A DNA stretch of 64,000 nucleotides from Ustulina deusta. Lineage: Eukaryota; Ascomycota; Sordariomycetes; Xylariales; Xylariaceae. Positions within the stretch are counted from its first letter, which is position 1; each line of letters opens with the position of its first letter. The notes beneath the pieces were generated by a model. That model worked only from the letters and a program-made list of their open reading frames with translations, was not told the DNA's origin and ran no database searches. Location: contig JAJNNX010000019.1 of the NCBI GenBank assembly GCA_023159155.1, positions 558,001 through 622,000 of the forward strand. The letters are read 5' to 3'. This document shows, piece after piece, positions 9,744-24,297 of this stretch. A program made the position numbers and the translations under genes.

Positions 9744-11697
9744 ATGGCACTGCAGGTATCTCTAAGGGAACATCTCTTGAGCTTGGGCACGTCTGATTCA
9801 GACAAGCCGCAACCTGGAGGAGCAATTGACAGGGTAAAGACAGCTATACAAAATGCACGCTGTCTTAACAATGAGGGTAGTATATTCATTCCAAACAATA
9901 CATTGGAAAACCTACTCACACGCACCACTATTTGTGATGTCATTTCATCCATGGCCAACCTGTCCGCCCACGAGTTGGATCCTGAGCTAACAGCTCTCGT
10001 CGACGAAATCGACCCAAGGGATAAGAGAAACCTAAACGATTCCAGGAGACGGATCCTCGCTATACTTATCATGGGAGATATACCTAATTTGATCATCCAT
10101 TTCATCGACGCAGGCATAGGAGACAGGCATCTTCCTTTTGAATACCAGCATGACGGGCAGCTTGAGTACACCAAGGATGACGGGAGCCGAGCTGTCTGCC
10201 CATTTCGATGTTTCGATAATGATCCCAGCAAGTTGTACAATTTTGAAATATCTCAATGGGATTACATGGCTCCTGTATTCAGCTTCACGGAAGAGGAGGT
10301 ACACCATCACCAAATACAATATAGGATCCCCCTTCCCTTTACGGAAGACAATATTGTACCTACACAAGGAGGTAACAGTCAAGTACGCCAAGTTGTCATT
10401 CACCATGAGCATCACGACTTGGTAAGTTCATCCAGTTAGATTTCAAGGTTCATGCTAATTCCGCAACAAGACTGATGGAAACTCATTTGCTGTGAAACGG
10501 CTCCTATGCTCAACAGATGAAAATTTCAACAAAGAGGTCGAGGCTTTGAAGCTCGTCCGAAAACTTAGGCATCCGCATCTTATTGAGTTACTTGGAACAT
10601 TCCAGTACCGCCAATCTTATTACTTGATCTTTCGATGGGCCATTGATGACCTGCAGACGTTTTGGAAGAGCAATCCATCCTTCAATCCAGTCCCAACTAT
10701 GAGTCGCTGGGCCCTTCAACAATGTCTTGAGATAGCTAGAGGGCTACACTTGATCCACGGTGGACAATGCCCACCTCCAGAGCGATCCGGTCTCAGGGGT
10801 AGGCATGGAGATATCAAACCTGCTAATATCTTACGGTATGCCCCGAGAGCAGGATCCGAAGATTCCGAATGGGGAGTTCTGAAAATCTCGGATTTCGGCT
10901 TAACACGATTTTACGAGAACCATTCCTATCGGCGCGAATACATCAACGGTCCGCCGGCGACAAGGACCTATCGTTCACCAGAAGGCGATTTGCAACATGA
11001 GGTATCCTACTTGTGGGATATTTGGCCTTTGGGCTGCCTCTACCTGGAGTTTGTCACTTGGCTACTCCAAGGCTGGGATGGAGTGGTCGCATTTGCCGAG
11101 GAACGCGAACGCGAAGATCAATCGCGCGACCCGAGGTTGTACAAGGAGGACAAATTTTTCAACATAAATCCCCTGAAGATTTTTGGGGCCTGTCGGAAGA
11201 TTTCCGTTATCGACGTAAGATGCCCTTGCCAAAGTAAATGAGACAACGACTTACATCAAAACCAGCAGATCCGTGTGCTACATAGCCACCCAGAATGTAC
11301 AGAATTCATACACGACTTCCTTGATCTTATTTCAAAAGACCTGATTCGGATCCGAGACAGGAAGCGTGCTAAATGCGATCAAATCGTCCAGAAGCTAGAA
11401 GCCATGGGAAAGAAATGCGAGAATAACGAGGACTACTACACTAAACCACAGATACGACCCCTTAAAACACTAACATGCGAGTCCGACAAATCCTGTAACC
11501 CTACCGCTACAGTACCCAACGCCGGTCACATATCTGGTGAGAGCAGATCCAGCAGAAAGCCAGGGTCAAGCAGTGAGTCTGGGGCCGAAGAAAACTCCCC
11601 ATCAAGATTGAAGAACGAACACAAAGAAAGAAGATATCTCCGCAGCTTCTTGTATTTTGTAGGGTCTTGTTTTCACGGCGATGCCGTATATTCGTAA
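9744..11697 (+). CDS. Protein kinase-domain protein, three exons
   Basis: Exons 9744-10421, 10471-11214 and 11266-11697 give 617 aa; the introns are 49 and 51 bp, both phase 0. The N-terminal 220 residues lack a recognised catalytic motif. The kinase domain begins at the second exon: SFAVKRLL carries the VAIK-type lysine, EVEALKLVRKLRHPHLIELLG covers the helix-C and following region, GRHGDIKPANIL is the catalytic loop (HGD in place of HRD, with D, K and N kept), KISDFGLTRF is the DFG motif, TYRSPEG replaces APE, and LWDIWPLGCLYLEF is subdomain IX. The glycine-rich loop is not evident: VVIHHEHHDL precedes exon 2 instead. The tail of about 75 residues is Ser/Lys-rich and looks disordered. This architecture is frequent in Pezizomycotina; substrates are unknown. 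All key catalytic residues are present, so activity is plausible. The second acceptor could be 3 nt downstream (CAG|CAG). Confidence 0.88.
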
Positions 11698-12001
11698 TAT
11701 TGTAGAAAACAATACCTGGATATAGGTAGCCCATGTTTTCCTATTATGTTACGCAATCAATTTACTGTCCTGAACCTGCATCTTTGTACAAATCCTTAGC
11801 TTTCATGTACTTTATAGAATAGAGCTCCAAAACTATGCTACCTCAATACTAAAAATGCAAATCCTTACTAAATTTGTCCCTTAAAAACAGCGACAATAAG
11901 TGTTGATGTCAGGGATGTGCCTCGATACGGTCCCTCTACAGAACTAGTCACTTGGTGTTACTAGGTCTGATCGGAAGGTCTGTATTGAGTATGGTTGTAG
12001 A
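11698..12001. other. Transition from gene DNA to the A+T-rich domain
   Basis: About 300 bp holding the kinase 3' end and ordinary sequence up to the first base of the D-element LTR. No gene or repeat seen. Confidence 0.5.
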
Positions 12002-12245
12002 TGTCGGATTTAGTGTTATAGAGCGTACCGCGTATATGTATTTAGATCACCTTGTCTATTATTGTTTCTTATAGGTCCTATTTTGCCTCTATAAAATATT
12101 TATCTATAAGCTTGCTAGTAAGTATAGCCTAGCCACACTTATTAAACCACATTATTAAGCCATAACGCTTATATAACCAAGTAATCCTGCTATTTATACC
12201 TAATTAGCTCTTTTTATAGCTACTAGCTATAGGTTAAATCTAACA
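12002..12245. repeat. LTR of element D, left copy
   Basis: A 244-bp terminal repeat. Its outer (left) part keeps G+C (for example GAGCGTACCGCGTATATG), whereas the right part is RIP-mutated. Confidence 0.8.
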
Positions 12246-12371
12246 TATTTTTTTAAAAAGAATTATTTTAGTAATTTTTTATATATATATATTATTATAG
12301 CTACAATAGTAGTTATAAATAAATATTAAAGTATAAATAATATATAAATAATTAGTATAGTATATAAATAA

Positions 12372-12607
12372 TGTTACGATCAATCGAATAAAGCTTTTAT
12401 AGCTAGTTTATTAATACTATAGACAAAGACTCTAAGCTAAAAAAAAAAAAAAAAGAAAAAAAAATCAGAGTTTATAAAGTAAGTAAATATAAACTTTGTA
12501 TATATAGCTGCAAAATTATAAGTTAGTTTATATATAGATTTTCTATTTTATTGCTATATAGGTCTAAAGTTTTTATAAGTTTTGCTAAAACTATACTAAT
12601 TATTATA
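12372..12607. repeat. LTR of E1, left copy
   Basis: Starts TGTTACGATCAATCGAATAA and contains an A-rich tract at about 12,440-12,463. Confidence 0.8.
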
Positions 12608-15600
12608 TTACTTTTTTTTAAAACTAAAAGTTTAAACATAGTTTTAATTTAAAGTTATTAATAATGCTAGGTTTATATAGCTTTTTTATATTATATTGCT
12701 TTATTATTATTATATATATTTATTTTTATAATTTTATAAAAAGTTTAAAAGCTTTTTTATAAATTTTATAAAATTAGTTAAACTTAATTAATATATTTTT
12801 AAAATTTTAAGCTATATATTAAGTATTATTAAAATTATAGCTTTTTTAAATAATTTAATATTATAGCTTTTTGTTTTTTTTATATATTTTTAATTATTTA
12901 ATTTATTTAATTTTAAATTTTATTTTATTATTAATATTTTTAACTAAAAATAATAATTAGATTTATTAAAATAAAAAGTTATTACTTATTTTTTGTAATT
13001 AATTAGTATAAAATAAGTTTTTTATTTTATAAAAATTAAGCAAATTAAAAATATAGCTAAATTTTTATTTTTTTAGAATTTTAAAAAATTTAACCGATTA
13101 AAAATCTAATCTAGTAGTTAATATTTATGTTATAAAGCTTTTTTTTTTTAAAAAAACTTTATTTTTTATTTTAAAATCTATTAAGTATTTTTTTTTTTTA
13201 GTTTGTAGCTTATATTATTTTTTAAATATTTTAAGTTTAATAAACTAGTTTAAACGTTTATTGCTTAGTATTAAAATTTATAATAGTTTTATTAATATTT
13301 ATTATTAAAAAGTTTTATGTTTTAATTTTTATTGCTATTTTTAGTAATAATATATTAATTAATAAATGTTACAAAAAATTATATATAAAGTCTAAAGCAA
13401 AAAAATAAATATTTTAATTGTTTTAATATTTATTAATATAAAAATAAAATTATTAATTTAATTTTTAATTAATTAATTTTATTATTTTTTAGGTTTAAAA
13501 GTAGTAAGTACTACTAAAGCAATACTTGATGCTTATAAAACTATTAATTATTACTATAAACTTAAAAATAAACAATTTTATATTATTTAATATTTATATA
13601 TTTAATATATTAAAAAATCTATATAAACTTTTATAATATTATATAATTAATAACTTTATAATATTTATTTTTTTGCTAAGTAAAGTTATAATTAAATAGC
13701 TAAACTTATTTATAAATATTTATATATAATTATAACTTTATTAGTTAAATAATATGTTTTTATTATTTATTATTATATATTGCTATATTATAACTAATAT
13801 AAATAATAAATAAAAAAAGCTAAAAGTTTTATTTTATAATATTTTGTTTTTTTATAGTTATAATAATTATATTTTAAATAAAGCTAATAATATTTTTGTT
13901 TTAATATTTTAATTGTTTTATATTAACTTTAGTATATAATAATTAAAAATATATAAAAAAAATATTTTATAAGTTTTTAAGTTATATTTTTTTATTACTA
14001 TTAAATAACTTTTTTTATTATATTATATAAAATATTTATTTTTATTTATATTAATTAGCCAGGCTTAAAAAAAGCTAAAATAAATATTTTATATATTAAT
14101 AGTTTTATATATTTAAAAACTTATTTTTGTTCTAGTTTTATTATAAATAGTTTATTTTTTTTTAATAATTAATTTAAAAAAGTAGTAATTTTATTAATAT
14201 AATAAATAAATATATAAACATAATTATAAAACTTAAAAAATAACCGGATTAATTTAGTACTTTTAAAATTATTAAAATTTTAATTTAAAATTATTTAAAT
14301 TTTTATAAAATTAATTCTAATTTTTATTTTAGCTTTTATAACTATTTCTAAATAATTAATAATAAATATATTAAAATAAAATTTTCTAAAGTTTTTTTAA
14401 TATTTAGCTTAATATAAGTAATAAATTATTTTTTTATAATAAATTTAGTACTATTTTATAGTTTTAAAATAAATTAAAATATTATTTATATAAATATTTA
14501 TAAATTTATTTAAAAATTTTTAAATTTATATATTAATAAAAGCTTGCTATTAAACAATTTTTTTTTTTAGATTAAATAATAAAACTTTTTATTAAAATAT
14601 TCTTTTATAAATTTAAAAAAAATAATAATAATATAATTTTATAATTAATAATAATTAATAAAAAATTTTAATAATATCTAGTTTTATAAAATAAATAATA
14701 TTATAATAATTAAATATATTTTTTATTATTAAGTTTTAATACTATATTAAATTTTAGTTATAATAATAATAAAATTTTAGATTTTGTTTTAAAAAAATAA
14801 AAAGTTTTATATTAACTTTATATATTTAAGGTTTTTTTTTTTAGAAATAAAATTGGTTTATTATTAAAAGTTTTTTATAATACTACTTAATTAATTTAAG
14901 TTTATTTTTTTTATAAAATATTAATTATTTTTAAGTTTTTTTAAAATAGCTTAGTATAATTTTTTTTAATTATTATAAATTTAATTATAATAAGTTTTTT
15001 TAAAGTTTTTTTAGCTAGTTATTTTTACTTATTTTAATAGAAATAATTCTAAAAGTTTTATATAATTTTTTTAATAATAGCTTAGTTTTTTTTTTTTAGA
15101 AATTATTATATAAACCCTTTTTATTTTAAATTTAAAAGTTTTAGGTTTTTTTTATATTTTTTTAGTTTTAGTTATTTTTAAAACAATTGTTTTATTTTTA
15201 AAAAATTATTTTAATATTTAATAATAATTTTTTAATATTTAATTATATTAATTAATATTCTTTTATATTTTTAAGTTTATATTTTATTATTTATAATTAA
15301 AAAGTTTAATTATAATTATTAGCAAAAATTAAACTAATAAAAATAAATTCTCTAGCTAAATTAATTATTATTTTTAAGTTTTTATTAAAATGTTTAATTT
15401 TTAAATTATTAATTATTAATTTTTATAATATATATTAAATATTTATAAATTTTACTAATTATTTTATTTTAATAATTATAAAACTTTTAAAATTTAATTA
15501 AATAAACTATTTTTATTTTTAATTATTATTTGATTTATTATATAAATTTATAACTAATAATTAAAAAAATACAAGTTTTAGTATTATATAAAACTAAAGT

Positions 15601-16438
15601 TTTTATTTTAATATTATTAATTTATAATTAAATAAATATTTTAAAAATAATTAATTTGTTTTAGTTATATATTTTAGCTAAAATAAATAAAAAAACTAAT
15701 AAAAAAATTTCTATTAGTTCTATTTATTTTTTAAATTAAATAAACTACTAGAGCTATTTTTATTATAGCTTTTTTTTATTAGTTAAATATTTAAAACTTT
15801 AAGCTTTTAATTAAAATAGTTAATTAATATATATATATTTTTTTTATTATAAATAAAAGAAGTTTTATTATTTTAATAAGTTTTTTTTTTTTATAATTAA
15901 TATTTATTTTAATTATTTTAGAATTTTTAAAATTAACTAAAAATTAATAAGCAAATTTATTAAAAGTTTAATTATTTAAATTAAATTTTTATTTAATTAA
16001 ATTAATAAGTTTAATTTATTAATAATTTTTACAAGTGTATTTAATATTATATATTAATTTAATAATTTTATTAATAAATAATTTATAAAAAATATTTAAA
16101 TTTATAAAAACTTTATATAAATTTTTTTTTAAATTTATATAAAAATAGTTCTATAATTTATATTTTTATTATAATTTAATAAATTAATATTTTTATTAGT
16201 TTTATATATATAAACTTAAAATATTTTATAAATAATAGTTATTTAATTAAAATTATAATAAATTATTAATAAAGTTTAAATTATTTTAATAATATGATTA
16301 AATAGTTTTTTAATTAAATAAAAATATAATAATATTTTTATTTAGCTTTTTTATTAGTTTATAAACCTAATTATTAAATAAAGCTTTATTTTTTATATTT
16401 TAGCTTTTTTAATATAAATAAAATTTAAAGCACTAAAA

Positions 16439-16492
16439 AATAAACTAATAAAATAAAAAACAAATAAACTAATAAAATAAAAAACAAATAAA
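16439..16492. repeat. Short tandem repeat of about 24 bp in E1
   Basis: The unit TAAACTAATAAAATAAAAAA followed by CAAA is repeated about twice, with a third partial unit. Confidence 0.55.
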
Positions 16493-17085
16493 ATAATAAA
16501 ACTAAAAAATTTAAAATTAATATTTTTAAAAATACTAAAAAAATATATTAAAAAATTAATGTTTTATTTTTTTTATTTATCAAAAAAGTTCTATTAAAAC
16601 TAATACAAAATTATAAACTTATATAGCTATAATATTTAATATATTATTTATTTTAAATTATTTTAGTTCTAGTTTAAATTTTAATTTTTTAAGTTTTAAT
16701 TTTTTAATTTTTTTAATTTTTATTTTAAATATTAGTTTGCTTAAAATATTTATAAAAAAGTTTAATACTTAAATTTTTTTTTTTATAAAAATTTTTTTTT
16801 TAAAATTATTTAATAATAAAAAGCTAGCTATATTTAAAAATTAAAAATAAAATAAAAATATTTAAAGTTAGGTTTTTTATAAATTATTAGTTTTTAAATA
16901 ATATAAAAATTAAAAATTTTATTAAAATTAAATCAAAATTAAATTTATATTATAAAATATATAATTTTTTATATTAAATATATAACTAAAAAAAAAAGTT
17001 TATTTATATTTTATTAATTATAATAAAATAAAAAATATATATTTATTAAATATTTATTAATAAATAATTAAGAAGTTTAAAATAG

Positions 17086-17320
17086 TATTATAATTAATTA
17101 AATAAAGTTTTTATAGCTAGTTTATTAATATTATAAATAAAAACTTTAAATTAAAAAAAAAAAAAAAAAAAAAAAAGTTAGAGTTTATAAAATAAATAAA
17201 TATAAACTTTATATATATAGCTATAAAGTTATAGATTAGTCCATATATAAACTTTTTATTTTATTACTATATAGGTCTAAAGTCCTTATAGGTTTTACTA
17301 AAACTATATTAATTATTATA
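17086..17320. repeat. LTR of E1, right copy
   Basis: Heavily RIP-mutated partner of 12,372-12,607, with a pure A run at about 17,153-17,176. Confidence 0.8.
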
Positions 17321-20300
17321 ACTATAATATATAAAATTAATTTTATTTTTTATTAATAATGCTTAATACTAACAAATATAAAAATCTTTTTATATAAAAA
17401 AAGCTTTTAAGCTTTTATTAAAATAATTATATAAGTTACAGCTATAATATTTTATAGCTTAGCAATCTTTTTAATATAAAAAGCTTATAAAAACTAAAAA
17501 AAGTTTTATTTTTTATTTTTAATTATTTTAATACTTAAGAACTATTATAAGTTTTTATTTTTAATAAAGTTATAATATATTTTAAATATAACAATTGCTT
17601 TATTTACAGTTTTTTAGTTTTTTTGCTTATATACTATAACTATATTATTAATATATATAAACAAAAATATATTTTTTAAAAAATAATAGTAAAGTTTATA
17701 AAGTATTAGTTTAAAGTTTATTTTTTATAATAATTTAGTAAGCTTTTTTTATTATAATAAAAAAGATTTTTAAAGTTTATATAAAGCTTATAATAGCTTA
17801 ACTATTATATTTAGCTTTTAATAGCTTAGAAGCATATATATATAGATTTTTTTATTTAATTGAGTATTTATAAAAGTATTTATAGCATTCTATTATTTAA
17901 GTTCTAAATTAAACTTAGTAATAATAGTTATTAATATTTTAAAAGATTTTTTTACTAGTATATTAGTATAAGTATTTTTTTAATTATTATATAGCTATTA
18001 ATTCTTTTATATTATTAGATAAGCTTTATATTTTTTATAATATTTATATTTATTAAACTTATAAATATAAACTTATATATAATCTAAAATAATCTTTTTT
18101 TATAAAAAGTTTTTAAATATTTTTTTCTAAATATTTATTTTTTTATAGTTTTATAAATAAATAAGTTCTGCTTGCTTAAAATAATCTTTTAATAAATAGT
18201 TTATAAAATTTTTATATTATTTTAATAATTATAATAGATCTTATTAGTATTTTTTTTTTAATCTAAAAAAGTTTATAATTAAACTTTTAAATAACTAATA
18301 TTTAGTTTAAGGGCTTTTTTTTTTATTAGTAGAACTTTTAACAAAATTTATTAGTTATAATTAGTTATATAATAATTAAGAAGTTTTTTTAAAAGCTTTT
18401 TTTTTTTATCAATAAAGTTTTTAATAAAATTTAATAATTAAAATTAGATATATAATAAATAATAAGCTTTTTTAAAAGCTTTTTTTTTATTAGCAAAGCT
18501 TTTAATAGCATTTAATAATTATAATTAGTTATATAATAGTTAATAAGCTTTTTTAAAAGTTTTTTTTTTTATTAATAGAGCTTTTAATAAAATTTAATAA
18601 TTATAATCGATTATAATAAATTTTAAAAAGCTTTTTAATAGTTTAGCTTTTTTTTTTATAATTATTAATTTATTATTAATAGTTATTATTCTTTATAATT
18701 TAGCTATATTAAAGCTAGCTGTTTAATAAGTTATAGTTAGAATATTAAAAATTAATTTAGCAAAAGTTTAGTATTAATTATTAAATAGTTTTTTGTTTAA
18801 GTTTAAATTTAGCAATTTAGCTTGTAGTATTATTAAATATAACAAAACAGCTTTTAGATTTTATAATAGTATTAGTAATCTAAAAGCAAACTATAAATCG
18901 GCATAAAAATAAAAGCTTTAATAAAAAGCTTTTGTTTTTTTTTATAAGCTTCTTTTTATTAGAATTTTTTTTAAATTTAGATTTATTAATATTTTTAGTA
19001 TTATTTTTTAAAAATTAACGAGTAAGGTTATTATTTTTTTGTTTGTTAGCTATGTTTTTTTTAAAGTTAAAAGTATTTTAGTAACTAATATTATTTATTA
19101 ATGCTTTATATATTTTTAATTTTATTTTTATTATTACTAAAAAACTTATTTTTATTAAAAACTATATTTTTTATTATTATAATTTTGTTTTTTTAGAAAA
19201 ATTAAATATAATAAGTATTAATAAACTAATAGTTTATTAAATAGCTTATTTAAATATTAAAGTTATGCTTTTTATGTTTTTATTTTTTAAGTTTAGTTTT
19301 AGTAGTTATAATAAATACTATATACTTAAATATTTTTAAATAAAATATATAAAATGTTTAATTATAACTAATAAGCTTTTATAAATTATTAAAGTATAAA
19401 TAGAATTTTTTATATAAAGCTTGCTAGCAATTAATTTGCTTAGGTGTCCGGTTATATAAATATACTGCTATTCGAACTATTTTAAGCTAAAAAAAAATAA
19501 AAAACTTATAATTATTATATATTAAGCTTGCTTAATATTTAATAGTATTTTTTACTTTTTTAGCTACTTTATTAAGATTTTGAATATATAGTAATAAAAT
19601 CTTAAAATTTATTTTATAAGCTTATTTTATAACTATTACTAAATATATAGTTTTTTAATTACTACTAATAATTTTATTATTATATTTTATAACTTTGATT
19701 TTAATATTATAATATATTTAAATATATTAAATATAATATTTAAAAACTTTTTAAATAATATTAATATATTTATTATTAATATAATAGTTCTAAATATAAC
19801 TTAAATATTAATTAATAATTAGTATAACATATTATAAGTATTTATTTTTATTAAAAGTATTAAATTTATAAAAATTAATAATTAATTAAGTATTAGTTTT
19901 TATAATTTTTAAGCAAATATTTTGTATTATTTTATAGCAAACTTTAAATTTATTATATATTATATAGTTTATAGTTTATAGTTTAAATCTTATTACTAAA
20001 ATATAAAATAATTATTTTTTTTTTTATATAATTAAATAACTATTTTAAAAGTTTAAAGTTTATATATCCTAAATATTAGTATTATTTATAAAAACTAGCT
20101 TAAGATATAAAACGTTTTATATAAAAGTTTAGTAAATTTTTTTATATATAAAACATTTGTTTAGTTAAACGTTTTAGAAAATATTCTATAATATATTAGC
20201 TATATATTTAGGTTAAAAAATATAAGGGCTTTTTTTATTAATATTTTAAAAGATTAGATTTAAGTTTATTATTTTAATATATGCTTATTTAATTTAAAAC

Positions 20301-20991
20301 TTATAAAAAAACTAAGTTAGTAGTTATATTTAAGCAAAAAGCAATATTATATAGCTAATATATAACTATACTTTTTAGGCCCTAAGCTTTAATATTAATT
20401 TTGTTATAGCTATATATATAAATTATACTATTTTTTGCTAATATTATATTATTTAGGTTAATATTTTTTAAATATATAAAGCAATATACCTAATTAAATA
20501 TATAAATAGTTAATCTAGAATTTATTATAGCTAAATTATATAGTTTATATATTTTAGCAAGCTTTTAGTTAGTAACAAACAAGCTTATTACTTTTGCTAT
20601 AAAAAGCTTTAAAAATTAATTATTTTAAAGGTTATTTTTTAAAACCTTAAATTTTACTTTTTTTTTTATTACTTTTATGCTTTTTTTACCCCTTATTTAA
20701 TATTTTTTTTATTTGCTATATATATTTTAGCTACTTTATTAATATTTTAATTAAATTTTTAGTGTTTTAGTTAAAGCTTTATAAATATAAACTAGTAGCT
20801 TAATATATAGTAATAACTATAATATATAATAAAATTTTTTATATTTAAGTGTTTTTTTTTAGTTTTAGTCCTTATATTAATATAAAAACGTTTAGTAAAA
20901 ATATTTCTAAAGCTTTTTTTTTAATTGTTTTTATAGCTTTTATAATTATTATTAGTTTAGTATTATTAATAACTTTTATTATTTTAATAAT
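17321..20991. other. Interior of element D, middle segment
   Basis: About 3.7 kb of A+T-rich DNA between E1 and E2, interpreted as D's internal region. It includes a degenerate tandem array (18,313-18,630). A small less-mutated island lies near 19,440-19,475. No protein domain could be identified. Confidence 0.5.
18313..18630. repeat. Tandem repeat, about 82-bp unit, four copies
   Basis: Units begin at about 18,313, 18,395, 18,478 and 18,559 (lengths 82, 83, 81 and a partial). Each holds GCTTTTTTTTT, then an A/T-rich TTAATAAAATTTAATAATTA-like stretch and an AATAAGCTTTTTTAAAA end. The unit length is not a multiple of three, so a coding repeat is unlikely. Confidence 0.8.
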
Positions 20992-21224
20992 TATAACGGT
21001 TAGTATATTTTAGCAAGACCTGCAAGGACTTTAGACCTATATAGCAATAAAATAAAAAATCTATATATTAACTAACCTAACTCTGCAGCTATATATACAG
21101 AGTTTATATCTACCTACTTTATAAACTTTGACTTTTTTTTTTTTTTTTTTTTTTTTTAGCTTAGAGTTTTTATTTATAGTATTAATAAACTAACTATAAA
21201 AGATTTACTTAACTAATCGTAATA
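20992..21224 (+). repeat. 5' LTR of E2
   Basis: Begins TATAACGGTTAG, contains a long T tract at about 21,131-21,157 and ends CGTAATA. The outer left part is less mutated (GACCTGCAAGGAC) than in the 3' copy. Confidence 0.85.
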
Positions 21225-24200
21225 CTACTCTAAGCTTATTAATTATTTATTAATAAATATTTAATAAATATATATTTTTTATTTTATTATAGTTAGTAAA
21301 ACATAAATAAACTTTTTTTTTTAGTTATATGCTTAATATAAAAAATTATATATTTTATAATATAAATTTAATAAAGTTTTTAATTTTTATATTATTTAAA
21401 AGCTAATAATTTATAAAAAATTTAACTTTAAATATTTTTATTTTATTTCTAGTTTTTAAATAATTAGAACAATTTTAGTTTTTAAATATAACTAGCTTTT
21501 TATTATTAGACAATTTTAAAATCTTTTTTTAATAAAAAAAAAAAAATTAAATATTAAACTTTTTTATAAATGTTTTAAGCGAACTAATATTTAAAAAAAA
21601 ATTTAAAAAAAATAAAAAGTTAAAACTTAAAAAAATAAAATTTAAACTAAAATTAAAATTATTTAAAATAAATAATATATTTAGAAATATAGCACTAAAT
21701 ATTATAGCTATATAAGCTTGCAATTTTGTATTAGTTCTAGTAAAACTTTTTTAATAAATAAAAAAAATAAAGCACTAATTTTTTAATATGTTTATTTTAA
21801 TATTTTTAAAAAATAATTATAATTTAATAATAAAAAATATATTTAAAAATATTAATTTTAAACTTTTTAATTTTATTGCTTTATTTATTTTTTATTTTAT
21901 TAGTTTATTTTTTAGTGCTTTAAACTTTATTTATATTAAAAAAACTAAAATATAAAAAATTAATTTTAATAAGTTTACAAAAAATAAAGCTTTATTTAAT
22001 AATTAAGTTTATAAACTAATAAAAAAGCTAAATAAAAATATTATTATATTTTAAACTAAAAATAGCTAATTTTAATATATTATAAACTAATTAAAAAAAT
22101 ATACTAAAAAATTAATAAAAATATATTTTTATTTAACTAAAAACCTATTTAATAATATTATTAAAATAATTTAAATTTTATTAATAATTTATTATAATTT
22201 TAATTAAATAGTTATAATTTATAAAATATTTTAAATTTATATATAAAAAACTAATAAAAATATTAATAAGTTTATTTTTATATTTAATAGTTTAGCCTAA
22301 AAATATTAATTAATTAAATTATAATAAAAATATAAATTATAAAACTATTTTTATATAAACTTAAAAAAAAATTTATATAAAGTTTTTATAAATTTAAATA
22401 TTTTTTATAAATTATTTATTAATAAAATTATTAAATTAATATATAATATTAAGCAAGCTTATAAAAATTATTAATAAATTAAGCTTATTAGTTTAATTAA
22501 ACAAAAATCTAATTTAAATAATTAAGTTTTTAATAAACTAGCTTATTAATTTTTAGCTAACTTTAAAAGTTTTAAAATATTTATTTTAAAATAGTTAAAA
22601 TAAACACTAACTATAAAAAAAAAAAAACTTATTAAAATAATAAAACTTGTTTTATTTATAGTAAAAAAAAATATATATTAATTAATTATTTTAACTAAAA
22701 GCTTAAAATTTTAAATATTTAATTAATAAAAAAAGCTTTAATAAAAATAGCTTTAATAGTTTATTTAATTTAAAAAATAAGTAGGACTAATAAAAAAAAT
22801 TTTATTAATTTTTATTTTTATTTTAATTAAAATATATAACTAAAATAAATTAATTATTTTTAAAATATTTATTTAATTATAAATTAATAGTATTAAAATA
22901 AAAACTTTAATTTTATATAATATTAAAGCTTATATTTTTTTAATAATTAGTTATAAATTTATATAATAAATTAAATAATAATTAAAAATAAAAATAGTTT
23001 AGCTAGCTAAACTTTAAAAGCTTTATAACTACTAAAATAAAATAATTAGCAAAATTTATAAATATTTAATATATATTATAAAAATTAATAATTAATAATT
23101 TAAAAATTAAATATTTTAAGTTATTAATTTTAGCTATAATATTATTATTAATATTAAATAGTTAATAAAATAAAATATTTTAATACAAACTTAAAAATAA
23201 TAATTAATTTAATTAAATAATTTATTTTTATTAGTTTAATTTTTACTAATAATTATAATTAAACTTTTTAATTATAAATAATAAAATATAAACTTAGAAA
23301 TATAAAAAAATATAAATTAATATAATTAAATATTAAAAAAATATTATTAAATATTAAAACAATTTTTTAAAAACAAAATAATTATTTTAAAAATAACTAA
23401 AACTAAAAAAATAAAAAAAAAACCTAGAACTTCTAAACTTAAAACAAAAAAAGTTTATATAATAATTTTAAAAAAAATAAAAAACTAAGCTACTATTAAA
23501 AAAATTATATAAAACTTTTAGAATTATTTTTATTAAAATAAATAAAAATAACTAACTAAAAAAACTTTAAAAAAGCTTATTATAATTAAGTTTATAATAA
23601 TTAAAAATAATTATATTAAATTACTTAAAAAAAATTTAAAAATAATTAATATTTTATAAAAAAAATAAACTTAAATTAATTAAGTAATATTATAAAAAAC
23701 TTTTAATAATAAATTAATTTTATTTTAAAAAAAAAAAAACTTTTAGTATATAAAGTTAATATAAAACTTTTTGTTTTTTTAGTTATTATATTTAAAAAAG
23801 TTCTTTTTAAAAAAAAAATCTAAAATTTTATTATTATTACAACTAAAGTTTAATATAGTATTAAAACTTAATAATAAAAAATATATTTTTAGTTTTTATT
23901 AATATTATATATTTATATAGTTTATTTTATTTAAAAAAAATTTATAAATAAATTGCTAGTTATAAACTTTATTAAATAAAATATAAATTTAAATATTATT
24001 TTTGTTTTATTTATATTTAAACTTAAATTAATTAAACATAAATTTATAATTAATTATTAATAAAAAAATATATATTTAAAAAATTAAATTATATTAGTTT
24101 TAAATATTAATAATATTATATTTAATTATTATAATATTACTTAATTTATTAAACTAAATATTATTAAAATTTTTTATTAATTATTATTAATTATAAAATT

Positions 24201-24297
24201 ATATTATTTTTTTTTTTTTTAAATTTATAAAGGAATATTTTAATAAAAAGTTTTATTTTTTAGTTTAAAAATAAAACTTATTTAATAATAAGGTTTT

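Larger units (their letters stand above)
12372..17320 (-). mobile_element. LTR retrotransposon E1 (family E), RIP-mutated
   Basis: Flanked by direct repeats 12,372-12,607 (236 bp) and 17,086-17,320 (235 bp) that match the LTRs of E2 in inverse orientation. The interior of about 4.5 kb is the reverse complement of E2's interior where I compared them (for example 12,609-12,760 against 26,680-26,827, and 14,880-15,100 against 23,490-23,700), so its coding strand is minus. It is about 1.1 kb shorter than E2, implying an internal deletion. Flanking 5-mers (AATAA, ACTAT) do not match. It sits inside element D. Confidence 0.8.

Noticed and set aside
12367..17325. Target duplications for E1, E3, C and D
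   Set aside because: The flanking 5-mers do not match even allowing C/T and G/A change, so I claim duplications only for E2, A, B and the two solo LTRs.
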